The notes below the pieces were generated by a model. The model was not told where the DNA came from and did no database searches. It saw only the letters and a list, made by a program, of their open reading frames with translations. A stretch of DNA of 64,000 nt from an uncultured Eubacterium sp. GTDB taxonomy: Bacteria; Bacillota; Clostridia; Lachnospirales; Lachnospiraceae. The DNA is taken from assembly GCA_934316845.1 (NCBI GenBank), contig CAKRDZ010000003.1, positions 1 to 64,000 on the forward strand, read 5' to 3'. The position numbers were made by a program, and so were the translations under genes. Below are positions 17,221 through 23,871 of the stretch, piece by piece (the first letter of the stretch is position 1; every line of letters begins with the position of its first letter).

Positions 17221-18159
17221 TTATTGAAAGTTTTTCCAGCAATATTTCTTTAAAAATTCGCTTATAACTTCGATATCTCCGCCTTCATAATAAGCCACAA
17301 GTTTCTTTTTAAATTCCGGAACATGTTCTTCCGGTATGACTAGAAAACCCTGCCCGTGGGCGATAAGATAGTGATTTGCAAATATCACAGAGGCTCGTTT
17401 ATTCCCATCAATAAAAATCTGAGTCTTCATACTATACATACAGAGGTTGATTGCTGTATCAATTTCATTTGTTCCTGCTTCAAGAATTTCAGTGATTTTT
17501 TCTTTTACAATGGATTCTATTGGGATAGGTGGTTTATAGGAACTGCCTCCAATTGTAACCGGCACACCTCGGATTCTGCCCCCATCGGTAAAAAAACCCT
17601 CATTGACTAGCTTTGCAATATGGCATAACAAATAATAATCAGTTTTAGCTTGAATTACATCAGAATCCAAAATAAATTCCCAAGCATGTTTTAAATTTAA
17701 TATTTTTTGAATATCATTTGCTGTCATACCATTTACTGTTCCGTTATCAATAATATCTTCCGTCTGTGGAAAGGATGTTGCCACACCTTCCAATACAGCC
17801 TGATCGTATATGTTGGCTTTCATATTTGCGCGGGCAAAGTCTAAATTTTGAAGGATGCGTTTATCTAATTCTGTTGATTTGTATCCTAATTCTGCCAGTT
17901 TTTTCTCTATTTTACGTAAATTTTTTCTTAGTTCCTTTAACTCTTTTGCATTGCGCAGCAAGAGCTGATATAGATCGTCGGAGTAAACATCGACATAGGT
18001 TGACGTCAATCGGCTGCCTACTCTTTTTCGGATATAAAGATATTTACCACTTTTGTTTTCTTTTATTTCAGGATTGCCATCATAGGGAATTAAGTTAATT
18101 CTGGCTTGGCAATCAGCTTTTTCTTGTAACAATGTTTGGATTTCATTTAATGCATTCAT
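17221..18159 (-). CDS. Fic/Doc-type family protein with Gln in place of the catalytic His
   Basis: 312 residues, AAGGAGG 7 bases before the ATG. The N-terminal 110 residues are a charged helical region. The Fic core follows, with 'AVLEGVATS' near 121-129 at the place of the inhibitory/helix motif. The Fic loop is 'QIFIDGNKRAS' at 247-257. The usual loop is H-x-F-x-(D/E)-G-N-(G/K)-R, so the general-base His is Gln247 here while the Phe, Asp, Gly-Asn and Lys-Arg remain. Fic enzymes transfer AMP or phosphate to target proteins. This protein belongs to a variant group or is inactive. It is the first gene of the accessory island, reading in the opposite direction. Confidence 0.85.
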   Translation of the reverse strand: MNALNEIQTLLQEKADCQARINLIPYDGNPEIKENKSGKYLYIRKRVGSRLTSTYVDVYSDDLYQLLLRNAKELKELRKNLRKIEKKLAELGYKSTELDKRILQNLDFARANMKANIYDQAVLEGVATSFPQTEDIIDNGTVNGMTANDIQKILNLKHAWEFILDSDVIQAKTDYYLLCHIAKLVNEGFFTDGGRIRGVPVTIGGSSYKPPIPIESIVKEKITEILEAGTNEIDTAINLCMYSMKTQIFIDGNKRASVIFANHYLIAHGQGFLVIPEEHVPEFKKKLVAYYEGGDIEVISEFLKKYCWKNFQ

Positions 18160-18194
18160 GTTTTTCCTCCTTGCTAAGGGAATCTCTTTCTATA

Positions 18195-18223
18195 TAGTAA
18201 CCTAAAAGTTGTTTGAAAGTCAA
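18195..18223 (-). promoter_or_regulatory. Promoter of the fic gene
   Basis: On the reverse strand TTGACT (18218-18223) is followed after 17-18 bases by TTACTAT, about 35-40 bases before the start codon. The 16-bp palindrome at 18228-18274 abuts the -35. Confidence 0.6.
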
Positions 18224-18227
18224 TATG

Positions 18228-18274
18228 TTTTAGGGAACTTTTTCAATAATATACATTTAAAAAGTTCCCTAAAA
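18228..18274. repeat. Perfect 16-bp inverted repeat, copy 1
   Basis: TTTTAGGGAACTTTTT (18228-18243) and its exact reverse complement (18259-18274) are separated by 15 bases. A second copy with the same loop length and a similar loop lies at 21993-22035. This one touches the fic promoter. It has no T-run and so is more likely an operator or a mobile/recombination site than a terminator. Confidence 0.85.
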
Positions 18275-18510
18275 TTTATATATAAAGAACTATTTTTATA
18301 AAAAAGTTGGTGGAATGGAAGGAGGTAAGTCTTGAATTTTTAATGTAAAATAAGTATAATGAAAATATAAGTTTTGTGATTTTAAGTAGGGTGTTGGAAG
18401 GCTAGGTACGAATAATCAGTTGTTCATAAGCGTTCTACGATCTACAATATAGTGTTTACTTGTGTTTCATGGTTACAGGTAAGAAATAAAAATTAAAGGA
18501 GACTTTTAAT
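18275..18510. other. AT-rich non-coding stretch upstream of the HEPN gene
   Basis: This stretch and the palindrome before it make a gap of about 350 bases without a gene. It contains a GGAAGGAGG ribosome-site-like sequence near 18318 with no useful ORF after it. That could be the remains of a lost gene. No clear promoter for the HEPN gene was found. Confidence 0.5.
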
Positions 18511-19398
18511 ATGAAGCGTATTTTAAGAGACAATGCATTAGAAGCATAGGCTTCTGCAGTAGACTGGTGTAATAATATTATTCAAGGGAAGGCGACTTTA
18601 AAGTATAGAAAAAATTTTGTGTCCTCATTACACAATGCAGTGGAGTTGTTTCTTAAGCAGTATATGCTGGATATAAATGATCATAGGGTGTGTAAAATAC
18701 CTAAGAAAAATGATCCAGGTGGAGTGTTGAAGACTCAGTATGAAAATGCAAATGATATAACACAATTTTTTATTAATTTATCAGTGGAAAATGCGGCAAA
18801 GATTCATTCAGTAGAGTATAGACAGTTGTCAAAATATTCGCGTGTTTTTTTTACAACGTATTATAATAAACATAATGGTAGCCAAGATATTGTTGATAAA
18901 GCTCTTGAATTGTTAGGGAAATTACGAAATGATGAAATGCATTTCTATGTAAATAAATGGAGATTTTTAACCGATACTGAATTTGAACAATTATATAATT
19001 TTATGATTGTGTTTTATAAAATTCTTCAAGAATATAATTTGCTGCCGTATTGGGGCAAGCCATTTGAAGAATATACTAAATTGGGATTTGAGCGGGTGGA
19101 ATTGCACTGCTTTTCTTATCGAAAAGCAGTAGAAACGTCTGAAACTATAAAAAAATTGCGTGAAACATTTAAGAGTCAATCACCGATGCCTCATGTTGAA
19201 GAATCTGCATTTGAAATTACAGATGCAATTGTTAGTTTTATTGATGAGAAATGGAAAGAGAAATTTGATGAATTATGGGTTTACATAGAAATGGCCTTGC
19301 ATTTTGATATTTTAAAGATACGAGAAGAAATAGAGGAATATGATGATCCGGAATATGGAATTGGAGTAAATCGTTATTGTTATTTAGATATTGTTTGA
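18511..19398 (+). pseudogene. HEPN-domain protein, interrupted by an in-frame TAG at codon 13
   Basis: The natural start is the ATG at 18511 behind AAAGGAGA. The frame reads MKRILRDNALEA, then TAG at 18547-18549, then continues open ('ASAVDWCNNIIQGKATLKY') to 19398. Counting from 18511, the motif 'RNDEMH' at 139-144 fits the R-N-x-x-x-H active site of HEPN ribonucleases, and the early helix 'SSLHNAVELFLKQYMLD' is typical of HEPN proteins. A protein from an internal start near 18619 would lack the N-terminal 36 residues. It may be a pseudogene, be read through, or reflect a sequence error. It stands 11 bases before abiH and is probably its partner. Confidence 0.65.
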
Positions 19399-19409
19399 GG
19401 TGGATATAG

Positions 19410-20417
19410 ATGGCAACATTTAATATAATTGGAAATGGATTTGATTCGTATCATGGTTTGCCCACAGATTATTACTACTTTGCATGTTATGTCTTATTTC
19501 ATGACGAGCAGTTATATGATGATATAGCAGATATGTATGGTTTTAATAAAGGAATATTAAATGGGCATACAGGGGAAATGTCGAGAGTTATTGCAAATGA
19601 AGAGTATTGGAGCGAGTTTGAAAAACGATTAGCATATCTATCCGTTGAATGGGTAGAAAATTCATTGCAGGATGAACTGTTTTTGGAGTGTCCGGATGCA
19701 GTTGAATTAGAAATAGAAAAAGTAAAAAGGGTTAGTGATATAAAAGATATCATGAATCTATGGGTAATAGATACCGTTGATAAGGAAACAAATTTTCAGT
19801 TTTTAAAGGCACATTTAGAAAAAGCAGCATTAAAATTTGATTCAGAGGATACATTTTTATCATTTAATTATACACATACACTAGAAAGAGTATATGGAAT
19901 TAACAAAGTATTTCATATACATGGAGAGGCTTCAAATACATATGCCTCCGAGTTGGTTTTGGGGCATGGGGACGATGAAGTAATAGATAATTTGAAAGAA
20001 AAAATAGCTGAGTTGGAATTGAATGATTACCGTCAAGAGGCACTAAACAGAGAAATCGAATATAAATTTGAAAAACAGGTATTGCAGGAATTAAGAAAAC
20101 CGGTGGGAAACTGTATTGAGAGGTTATTATCGTTTATCAATAAAATGAAAGAACCAGATGAGATTAGTTTATACGGTCTTTCTTTGGGAAAAGTAGACTT
20201 ACCTTATTTAGAGATTATTCATAATAAATGGCCGGCTTGCAAATGGAAATTTTCTTATTATAATGCGGAAGATCAAACAAGAATTAAGAAAACAGTGAAT
20301 GAGTTGAAATTAGATAAGGTCAAGTGGACTATGTTTCATTTTAATAATCCGAACTACCGAATGATACGTGATACGATAATAGGCATGAATAAAATCGTGG
20401 AGTATAAGAAAGTGTAA
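19410..20417 (+). CDS. AbiH-family abortive infection protein (SIR2-like features)
   Basis: 335 residues. The N-terminus 'FNIIGNGFDSYHGLPTDYYYF' is the hallmark of AbiH proteins. The middle has 'FLSFNYTHTLERVYG' (from about 151) and 'VFHIHGEA' (His169/His171), motifs shared with SIR2-like NAD-binding families. AbiH is a phage abortive-infection factor from lactococcal plasmids; its mechanism is not well defined. Here the gene follows the HEPN gene by 11 bases, suggesting a two-component effector. Composition is AT-richer than the housekeeping genes around the island, which fits acquisition. Confidence 0.85.
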   Translation: MATFNIIGNGFDSYHGLPTDYYYFACYVLFHDEQLYDDIADMYGFNKGILNGHTGEMSRVIANEEYWSEFEKRLAYLSVEWVENSLQDELFLECPDAVELEIEKVKRVSDIKDIMNLWVIDTVDKETNFQFLKAHLEKAALKFDSEDTFLSFNYTHTLERVYGINKVFHIHGEASNTYASELVLGHGDDEVIDNLKEKIAELELNDYRQEALNREIEYKFEKQVLQELRKPVGNCIERLLSFINKMKEPDEISLYGLSLGKVDLPYLEIIHNKWPACKWKFSYYNAEDQTRIKKTVNELKLDKVKWTMFHFNNPNYRMIRDTIIGMNKIVEYKKV

Positions 20418-20440
20418 TAGGGGTTGATTGTATTCAGAAT

Positions 20441-21130
20441 ATGTTTTTGAAATGGGAGCTTCGTGGGACATTTACCACTTTGGATGAGATGATGGAAGCA
20501 TTGGCGGTAAGCGAGCGGAATTTTGTGGACAGTGTCACAGAAGAACGTCTGCTGGATTACATTCAGTTTCTTGTTAATGCGGTAGTGTTTGTAGATACAG
20601 AAGTGAACAGTGGAAAGTATGCAATCTATCAAGTTGATACAGTTATTTGCGACGCTTTAGTTGAGAATTGCTGTTATTTATTGGAACATCTAGGGGCCGA
20701 GATGTGTGAGGTAGACAGAGAACTCGTAATTGTTTATGGGAATGATGTAGCATCGGTAGTAAAAGAGCAACATCCTGATTTGTCTGTAAGCATCGTTGAA
20801 TATCAAAAAATAGACAACCGTGGTGATCTGCAGAGAAAAGGGGAAATATTGTGTACACTTGCAAAGACACTAGAACCTTTTGAAAACCGGTTTAAGGGAA
20901 CGGAGTTCAATGCTTTGTGTACGGATACCACGATGCTGTTTAATAATATTGGAGCAAGACATGCGTTAAAATCGGATGATAAAGTTTCATTTCAGTTTAT
21001 GACAATGAAGAAGGAAGATCTGGAAAAGTGGTACGACAATGCCTTTCAGATGTTTTTAGCATGTATGTCGGTGCTTCCGTATCTGGATGTTAAAGGAAAA
21101 TTAAAAACCATTAAATCAGGGAAAGAATAA
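20441..21130 (+). CDS. Unknown protein in the abortive-infection cluster
   Basis: 229 residues from the ATG at 20441. The ribosome site AGGGG at 20419-20423 is far from it, so translation might begin at an in-frame ATT at 20432. No family was recognised with confidence. The C-terminal part ('KGEILCTLAKTLEPFENRFK' followed by 'NALCTDTTMLFNNIGARHA') has the feel of helical proteins found with Abi genes, including a conserved-looking N-x-x-x-R-H. It lies 23 bases downstream of abiH on the same strand and could be a third member of the HEPN-AbiH unit. Confidence 0.6.
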   Translation: MFLKWELRGTFTTLDEMMEALAVSERNFVDSVTEERLLDYIQFLVNAVVFVDTEVNSGKYAIYQVDTVICDALVENCCYLLEHLGAEMCEVDRELVIVYGNDVASVVKEQHPDLSVSIVEYQKIDNRGDLQRKGEILCTLAKTLEPFENRFKGTEFNALCTDTTMLFNNIGARHALKSDDKVSFQFMTMKKEDLEKWYDNAFQMFLACMSVLPYLDVKGKLKTIKSGKE

Positions 21131-21133
21131 TAC

Positions 21134-21195
21134 ATACAAACGACCGTTTTTAGGTATACACAATACTTGGTTCCGCTCTATTTGTGTGCTGATTT
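21134..21195 (+). promoter_or_regulatory. Promoter region of the toxin-antitoxin pair (repeat copy 1)
   Basis: TTGGTT (21167-21172) and TGATTT (21190-21195) are 17 bases apart. The 50 bases around the -35 (ATACAAACGACCGTTTTTAG onward) are similar to 22043-22102 upstream of the TOPRIM-like operon, including the ACTTG and GTGTGCT blocks. This makes a duplicated regulatory region. Confidence 0.5.
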
Positions 21196-21322
21196 TAATT
21201 GGATAACGGAAATGTTACAGGCACACACTGAGGAAAATATGATACGAAAATTATTTAATAAACAGATAATATGCAGTTGAAAATATGGCATATATGCCAT
21301 ATAATATAAAAAAGGAGATTAG

Positions 21323-21669
21323 ATGGCTGAATTTGAAGTTATTTTTTATGAAAAAGAAAATGGTGAGTGTCCTGCGGAAGAATTTATTTTGTCGCTTGAT
21401 GTGAAAATGCGGGCAAAAATGTTAGGGCTGCTGAAGAAAAGGGTACACAGTTTAGGGAACCATATAGTAAATCGATTGATGATGGAATTTTTGAAATTCG
21501 ATGCAAAATTGGAAATAATATAAGCAGAGTATTATATTTTTTCTAATATGAGGGAAAAATAATCCTTACAAATGGTTTTGTCAAAAAAACGCAAAAAACG
21601 CCGTCAAAAGAAATTAAACGAGCAAAAAAATATAGAGCTGATTTTAAAGAAAGGATGGGGAAGGCATGA
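21323..21669 (+). pseudogene. Broken RelE/HigB-type toxin gene
   Basis: The first 34 codons ('AEFEVIFYEKENGECPAEEF', 'VKMRAKMLGLL') match HigB/RelE-like mRNA interferases. After 'LGLL' a net deletion shifts the frame; the true continuation is read in another frame as 'EEKGTQFREPYSKSIDDG', 'FEIRCKIGNNISRVLYFF'. It then meets TAA where a Tyr codon is expected, and continues 'YEGKIILTNGFVKKTQ' to the TGA at 21667-21669. So there are two lesions, a frameshift and a stop. The remnant keeps the ATGA overlap with the antitoxin start at 21666. The toxin is almost certainly dead. Confidence 0.8.
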
Positions 21670-21953
21670 AGACTTTACAAAAATTAAAAGAAGAGCAGAT
21701 GAAGGATGCTGCATTTATGAAAGAATATAATGATATCCAGCCAGAGATGGACGTTATTCGGGCGATTGTCAATGCAAGAACATCTCAAAACATTACGCAG
21801 AAAGAACTTGCAGAGCGTACTGGTATTAATCAGGCAGATATTAGCAAACTTGAAAATGGAACCAGAAATCCATCTGTAAATCTGCTAAAAAGATTAGCCG
21901 ATGGCATGGGAATGGCGCTTAAGATTGAGTTTGTACCAAAACAGAAAATTTAA
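21666..21953 (+). CDS. HTH (XRE) antitoxin, HigA-like
   Basis: 95 residues. A Cro/C1-type helix-turn-helix lies at about 40-75 ('NITQKELAERTGINQADISKLENG') and the C-terminus is 'LADGMGMALKIEFVPK', typical of HigA-type antitoxins coded after a RelE/HigB toxin. It overlaps the broken toxin by ATGA. It should bind its own promoter and might regulate neighbours, since a palindrome (21993-22035) and a duplicated promoter lie just downstream. Confidence 0.85.
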   Translation: MKTLQKLKEEQMKDAAFMKEYNDIQPEMDVIRAIVNARTSQNITQKELAERTGINQADISKLENGTRNPSVNLLKRLADGMGMALKIEFVPKQKI

Positions 21954-21992
21954 TTTCTGATGGGGTGAGGGAATGAAACAGAAATTGATAAT

Positions 21993-22035
21993 TTAGGGAA
22001 CTTTTTCAACAATATACACGAAAAAAGTTCCCTAA
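21993..22035. repeat. Perfect 14-bp inverted repeat, copy 2
   Basis: TTAGGGAACTTTTT (21993-22006) pairs with AAAAAGTTCCCTAA (22022-22035) around a 15-base loop resembling that of copy 1 (CAAxAATATACA). It lies 40 bases after the antitoxin stop and 38 bases before the -35 of the next operon, so it could be an operator for it. Confidence 0.85.
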
Positions 22036-22073
22036 TTCACGTATAAACGATCATTTTTACGTATATACAACAC

Positions 22074-22102
22074 TTGCTTTCCTTCAAAAAGTGTGCTACT
22101 AT
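22074..22102 (+). promoter_or_regulatory. Promoter of the TOPRIM-like/DUF4869/ATPase operon (repeat copy 2)
   Basis: TTGCTT (22074-22079) and TACTAT (22097-22102) with 17-base spacing. The region from 22043 repeats the one at 21134. Confidence 0.6.
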
Positions 22103-22154
22103 TTTATAAAATGACCTAGCTAGATACGTACAAAAAATGAAAGCAGGTGACTAG

Positions 22155-22871
22155 ATGCCAGTTAAGACGTATTTATGGATAGAGGATCGTGAAGGAAAAG
22201 CGAGTTACAAATTTTGGACAACATTTATGCACGAGGTATGTCCGGAAGTGCTTGTGGAAAGTAAAACGAATAATCGAGAACTAGTAAAAGCAGTTAAGGG
22301 ATTAAACGATAAAGAGAACAGATATATAATTGCATTGGATAATTCTTTTGATAATCAACAAGTTTACATCGAACAGAAAATGCTAAAAAATATCGCAGAT
22401 AAAAAAGATAACGTATTTTTACTGGATCTGATATGTTTTGAATACACATTGCTGGAATTCAATAAACTGATTGACTGGATTTATGCTCCAGAAGATGAGT
22501 TTAGAGAAAAACGAAAAGGGGCTATTACTGCAAGGAAAAAACTAGTCCAAATTATCAATTCGGGTGAGATGAATTATAAAGCAATTCAGGAAATAATGGA
22601 TTACGATCGTAGTTTGCAGAATCATAATATTGAACAGTTGTCGGCAAAATTACTGTTTGATCTTACTAGGAATACAGGGTTTGAGGTTTCAAAAGGGGAT
22701 TTGGGAGTATGCTGGAGGCAGAATTGTTGTGAGTGGACAGATAGACAAAAAGACGATATCTGTGGACTCGAGACAACCAGGCTTTCGCTGAATAATAAAA
22801 TGAAGTGTATCTATTACGAAACATCTATACATAGAAATTTTGAAAGTATTGACTTGGAGGTATTGGCGTGA
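22155..22871 (+). CDS. TOPRIM/DUF4435-like protein, gene 1 of a three-gene module
   Basis: 238 residues, AAAGCAGGTGACTAG before the ATG. There is no confident family match. The N-terminal half is laid out like a TOPRIM/DUF4435 nuclease: an early Glu in 'LWIEDREGKASYKFW' (Glu10), an aspartate cluster after a hydrophobic strand in 'IIALDNSFDN' (Asp62/Asp66), and 'NVFLLDLICFEYTLLEF' (Glu96). The C-terminal half has five cysteines and is not recognised. The last codons overlap the next start (GTGA), so translation is coupled. Together with the following small DUF4869-like gene and the P-loop ATPase gene, it looks like a nuclease/ATPase defence unit; this is inference. Confidence 0.6.
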   Translation: MPVKTYLWIEDREGKASYKFWTTFMHEVCPEVLVESKTNNRELVKAVKGLNDKENRYIIALDNSFDNQQVYIEQKMLKNIADKKDNVFLLDLICFEYTLLEFNKLIDWIYAPEDEFREKRKGAITARKKLVQIINSGEMNYKAIQEIMDYDRSLQNHNIEQLSAKLLFDLTRNTGFEVSKGDLGVCWRQNCCEWTDRQKDDICGLETTRLSLNNKMKCIYYETSIHRNFESIDLEVLA

Positions 22872-23311
22872 TTACTATATTTAAAAACAAAAAAGACATA
22901 CCAAGTAATATGAATTATGTAGAACTTAATGATGTGTTTTTTAATCAGAATACCGTCTCCAAGTTGGATGAAAGGGCAAGTGACATTATTAAGAGGATAG
23001 ATGATTCCAAGTTGATTGGAAAATATAAGATAGAATCGAAGTTTAATGGGGTTACTTTAGATATAGATTGCTTGTCAACAGGTTGTAAAACAGTACTAAA
23101 CGTAATGTATTTTCCTAATATGGTATTTTGTATGAAGGAATGTGGTGATAATGCGTTAGAGATATTGTATAACTTGGAAAAGGGATTCGTATATAGTGAT
23201 TATGCAGTAATTCCCTTTGATATGGATGAGGTTAGAATAACTGATGGGAGAGGGATAAGGACAATTTCGGATTATGAAGAATTGAAGGAGTGGTGGAATA
23301 ATGAAGAGTAA
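22868..23311 (+). CDS. DUF4869-like protein, gene 2 of the module
   Basis: 147 residues, GTG start overlapping the preceding stop by 4 bases, with GGAGG at 22857-22861. Recognisable features are 'IDDSKLIGKYKIESKFNGV', 'CLSTGCKTVLNVMYFPN' and 'MKECGDNALEILYNL', which resemble from memory the DUF4869 family of small, uncharacterised Firmicute proteins. There is no catalytic motif. It may be a binding or structural partner of the neighbours; the 11-base overlap with the next gene supports a stoichiometric complex. Confidence 0.6.
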   Translation: MITIFKNKKDIPSNMNYVELNDVFFNQNTVSKLDERASDIIKRIDDSKLIGKYKIESKFNGVTLDIDCLSTGCKTVLNVMYFPNMVFCMKECGDNALEILYNLEKGFVYSDYAVIPFDMDEVRITDGRGIRTISDYEELKEWWNNEE

Positions 23312-23729
23312 GCCGATTGTTATGAAACATTTTTCAACGATTCATACTTCATATATAGTAAATTTTGAGTTCACAAATAATATTACAATTCTTACAGGTG
23401 CATCAGCAACCGGAAAAACGGCTTCTTTTTCTTTTATAAGAGAGTGCATGGCGGTTAATCCGGATATTGTGTGCATAAACTATCAGGATTATCAGAAGGA
23501 TATAAAGAAACTTATTGCCTCTGAGACAGGCAAGCTGGTTGTGATTGATAATGCGGATATTCTGTTAGATGATGAAACAAGAAAGTATATTTCGTTAGAT
23601 GATAAGAATCAGTATTTGATAATAGGAAGAAATCCTAAGAATTTGTTTACAACGAGTGACAATTTGTTTGAACTTGTCAGTGAGAAAAAGGGCGAACAGA
23701 CAGAATTTAGATTAAGAAAATACTTATAA
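23301..23729 (+). CDS. Small P-loop ATPase, gene 3 of the module
   Basis: 142 residues. Walker A is 'GASATGKT' (33-40) and a Walker B-like strand 'GKLVVIDNADILLDD' is near 71-85. At this size it is a minimal AAA/ABC-like domain without an obvious lid or signature motif. The C-terminus 'KKGEQTEFRLRKYL' is basic. The start overlaps the DUF4869-like gene by 11 bases. It may power or gate the TOPRIM-like protein, as in OLD-type nucleases, where both domains are in one chain; that comparison is inference. Confidence 0.7.
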   Translation: MKSKPIVMKHFSTIHTSYIVNFEFTNNITILTGASATGKTASFSFIRECMAVNPDIVCINYQDYQKDIKKLIASETGKLVVIDNADILLDDETRKYISLDDKNQYLIIGRNPKNLFTTSDNLFELVSEKKGEQTEFRLRKYL

Positions 23730-23769
23730 GGAAAAATTTTAGGGAGTTCTCCCCTTTTCCAAAAACCAG

Positions 23770-23798
23770 TTGCAAAATTCCCCCAATACACATATAAT
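23770..23798 (+). promoter_or_regulatory. glmS promoter
   Basis: TTGCAA (23770-23775), 17-base spacer, perfect TATAAT (23793-23798). The leader of about 65 bases is too short for a glmS ribozyme. Confidence 0.8.
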
Positions 23799-23871
23799 AA
23801 GATAGAGTACTTATTTCTCTCCGTGTGGTGGATGCCAACCGGGAGATGACAAGAAAAAGCGAGGTAATGAT

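Noticed and set aside
23799..23871. glmS ribozyme upstream of glmS
   Set aside because: Only about 70 leader bases, and I could not find the conserved ribozyme core.
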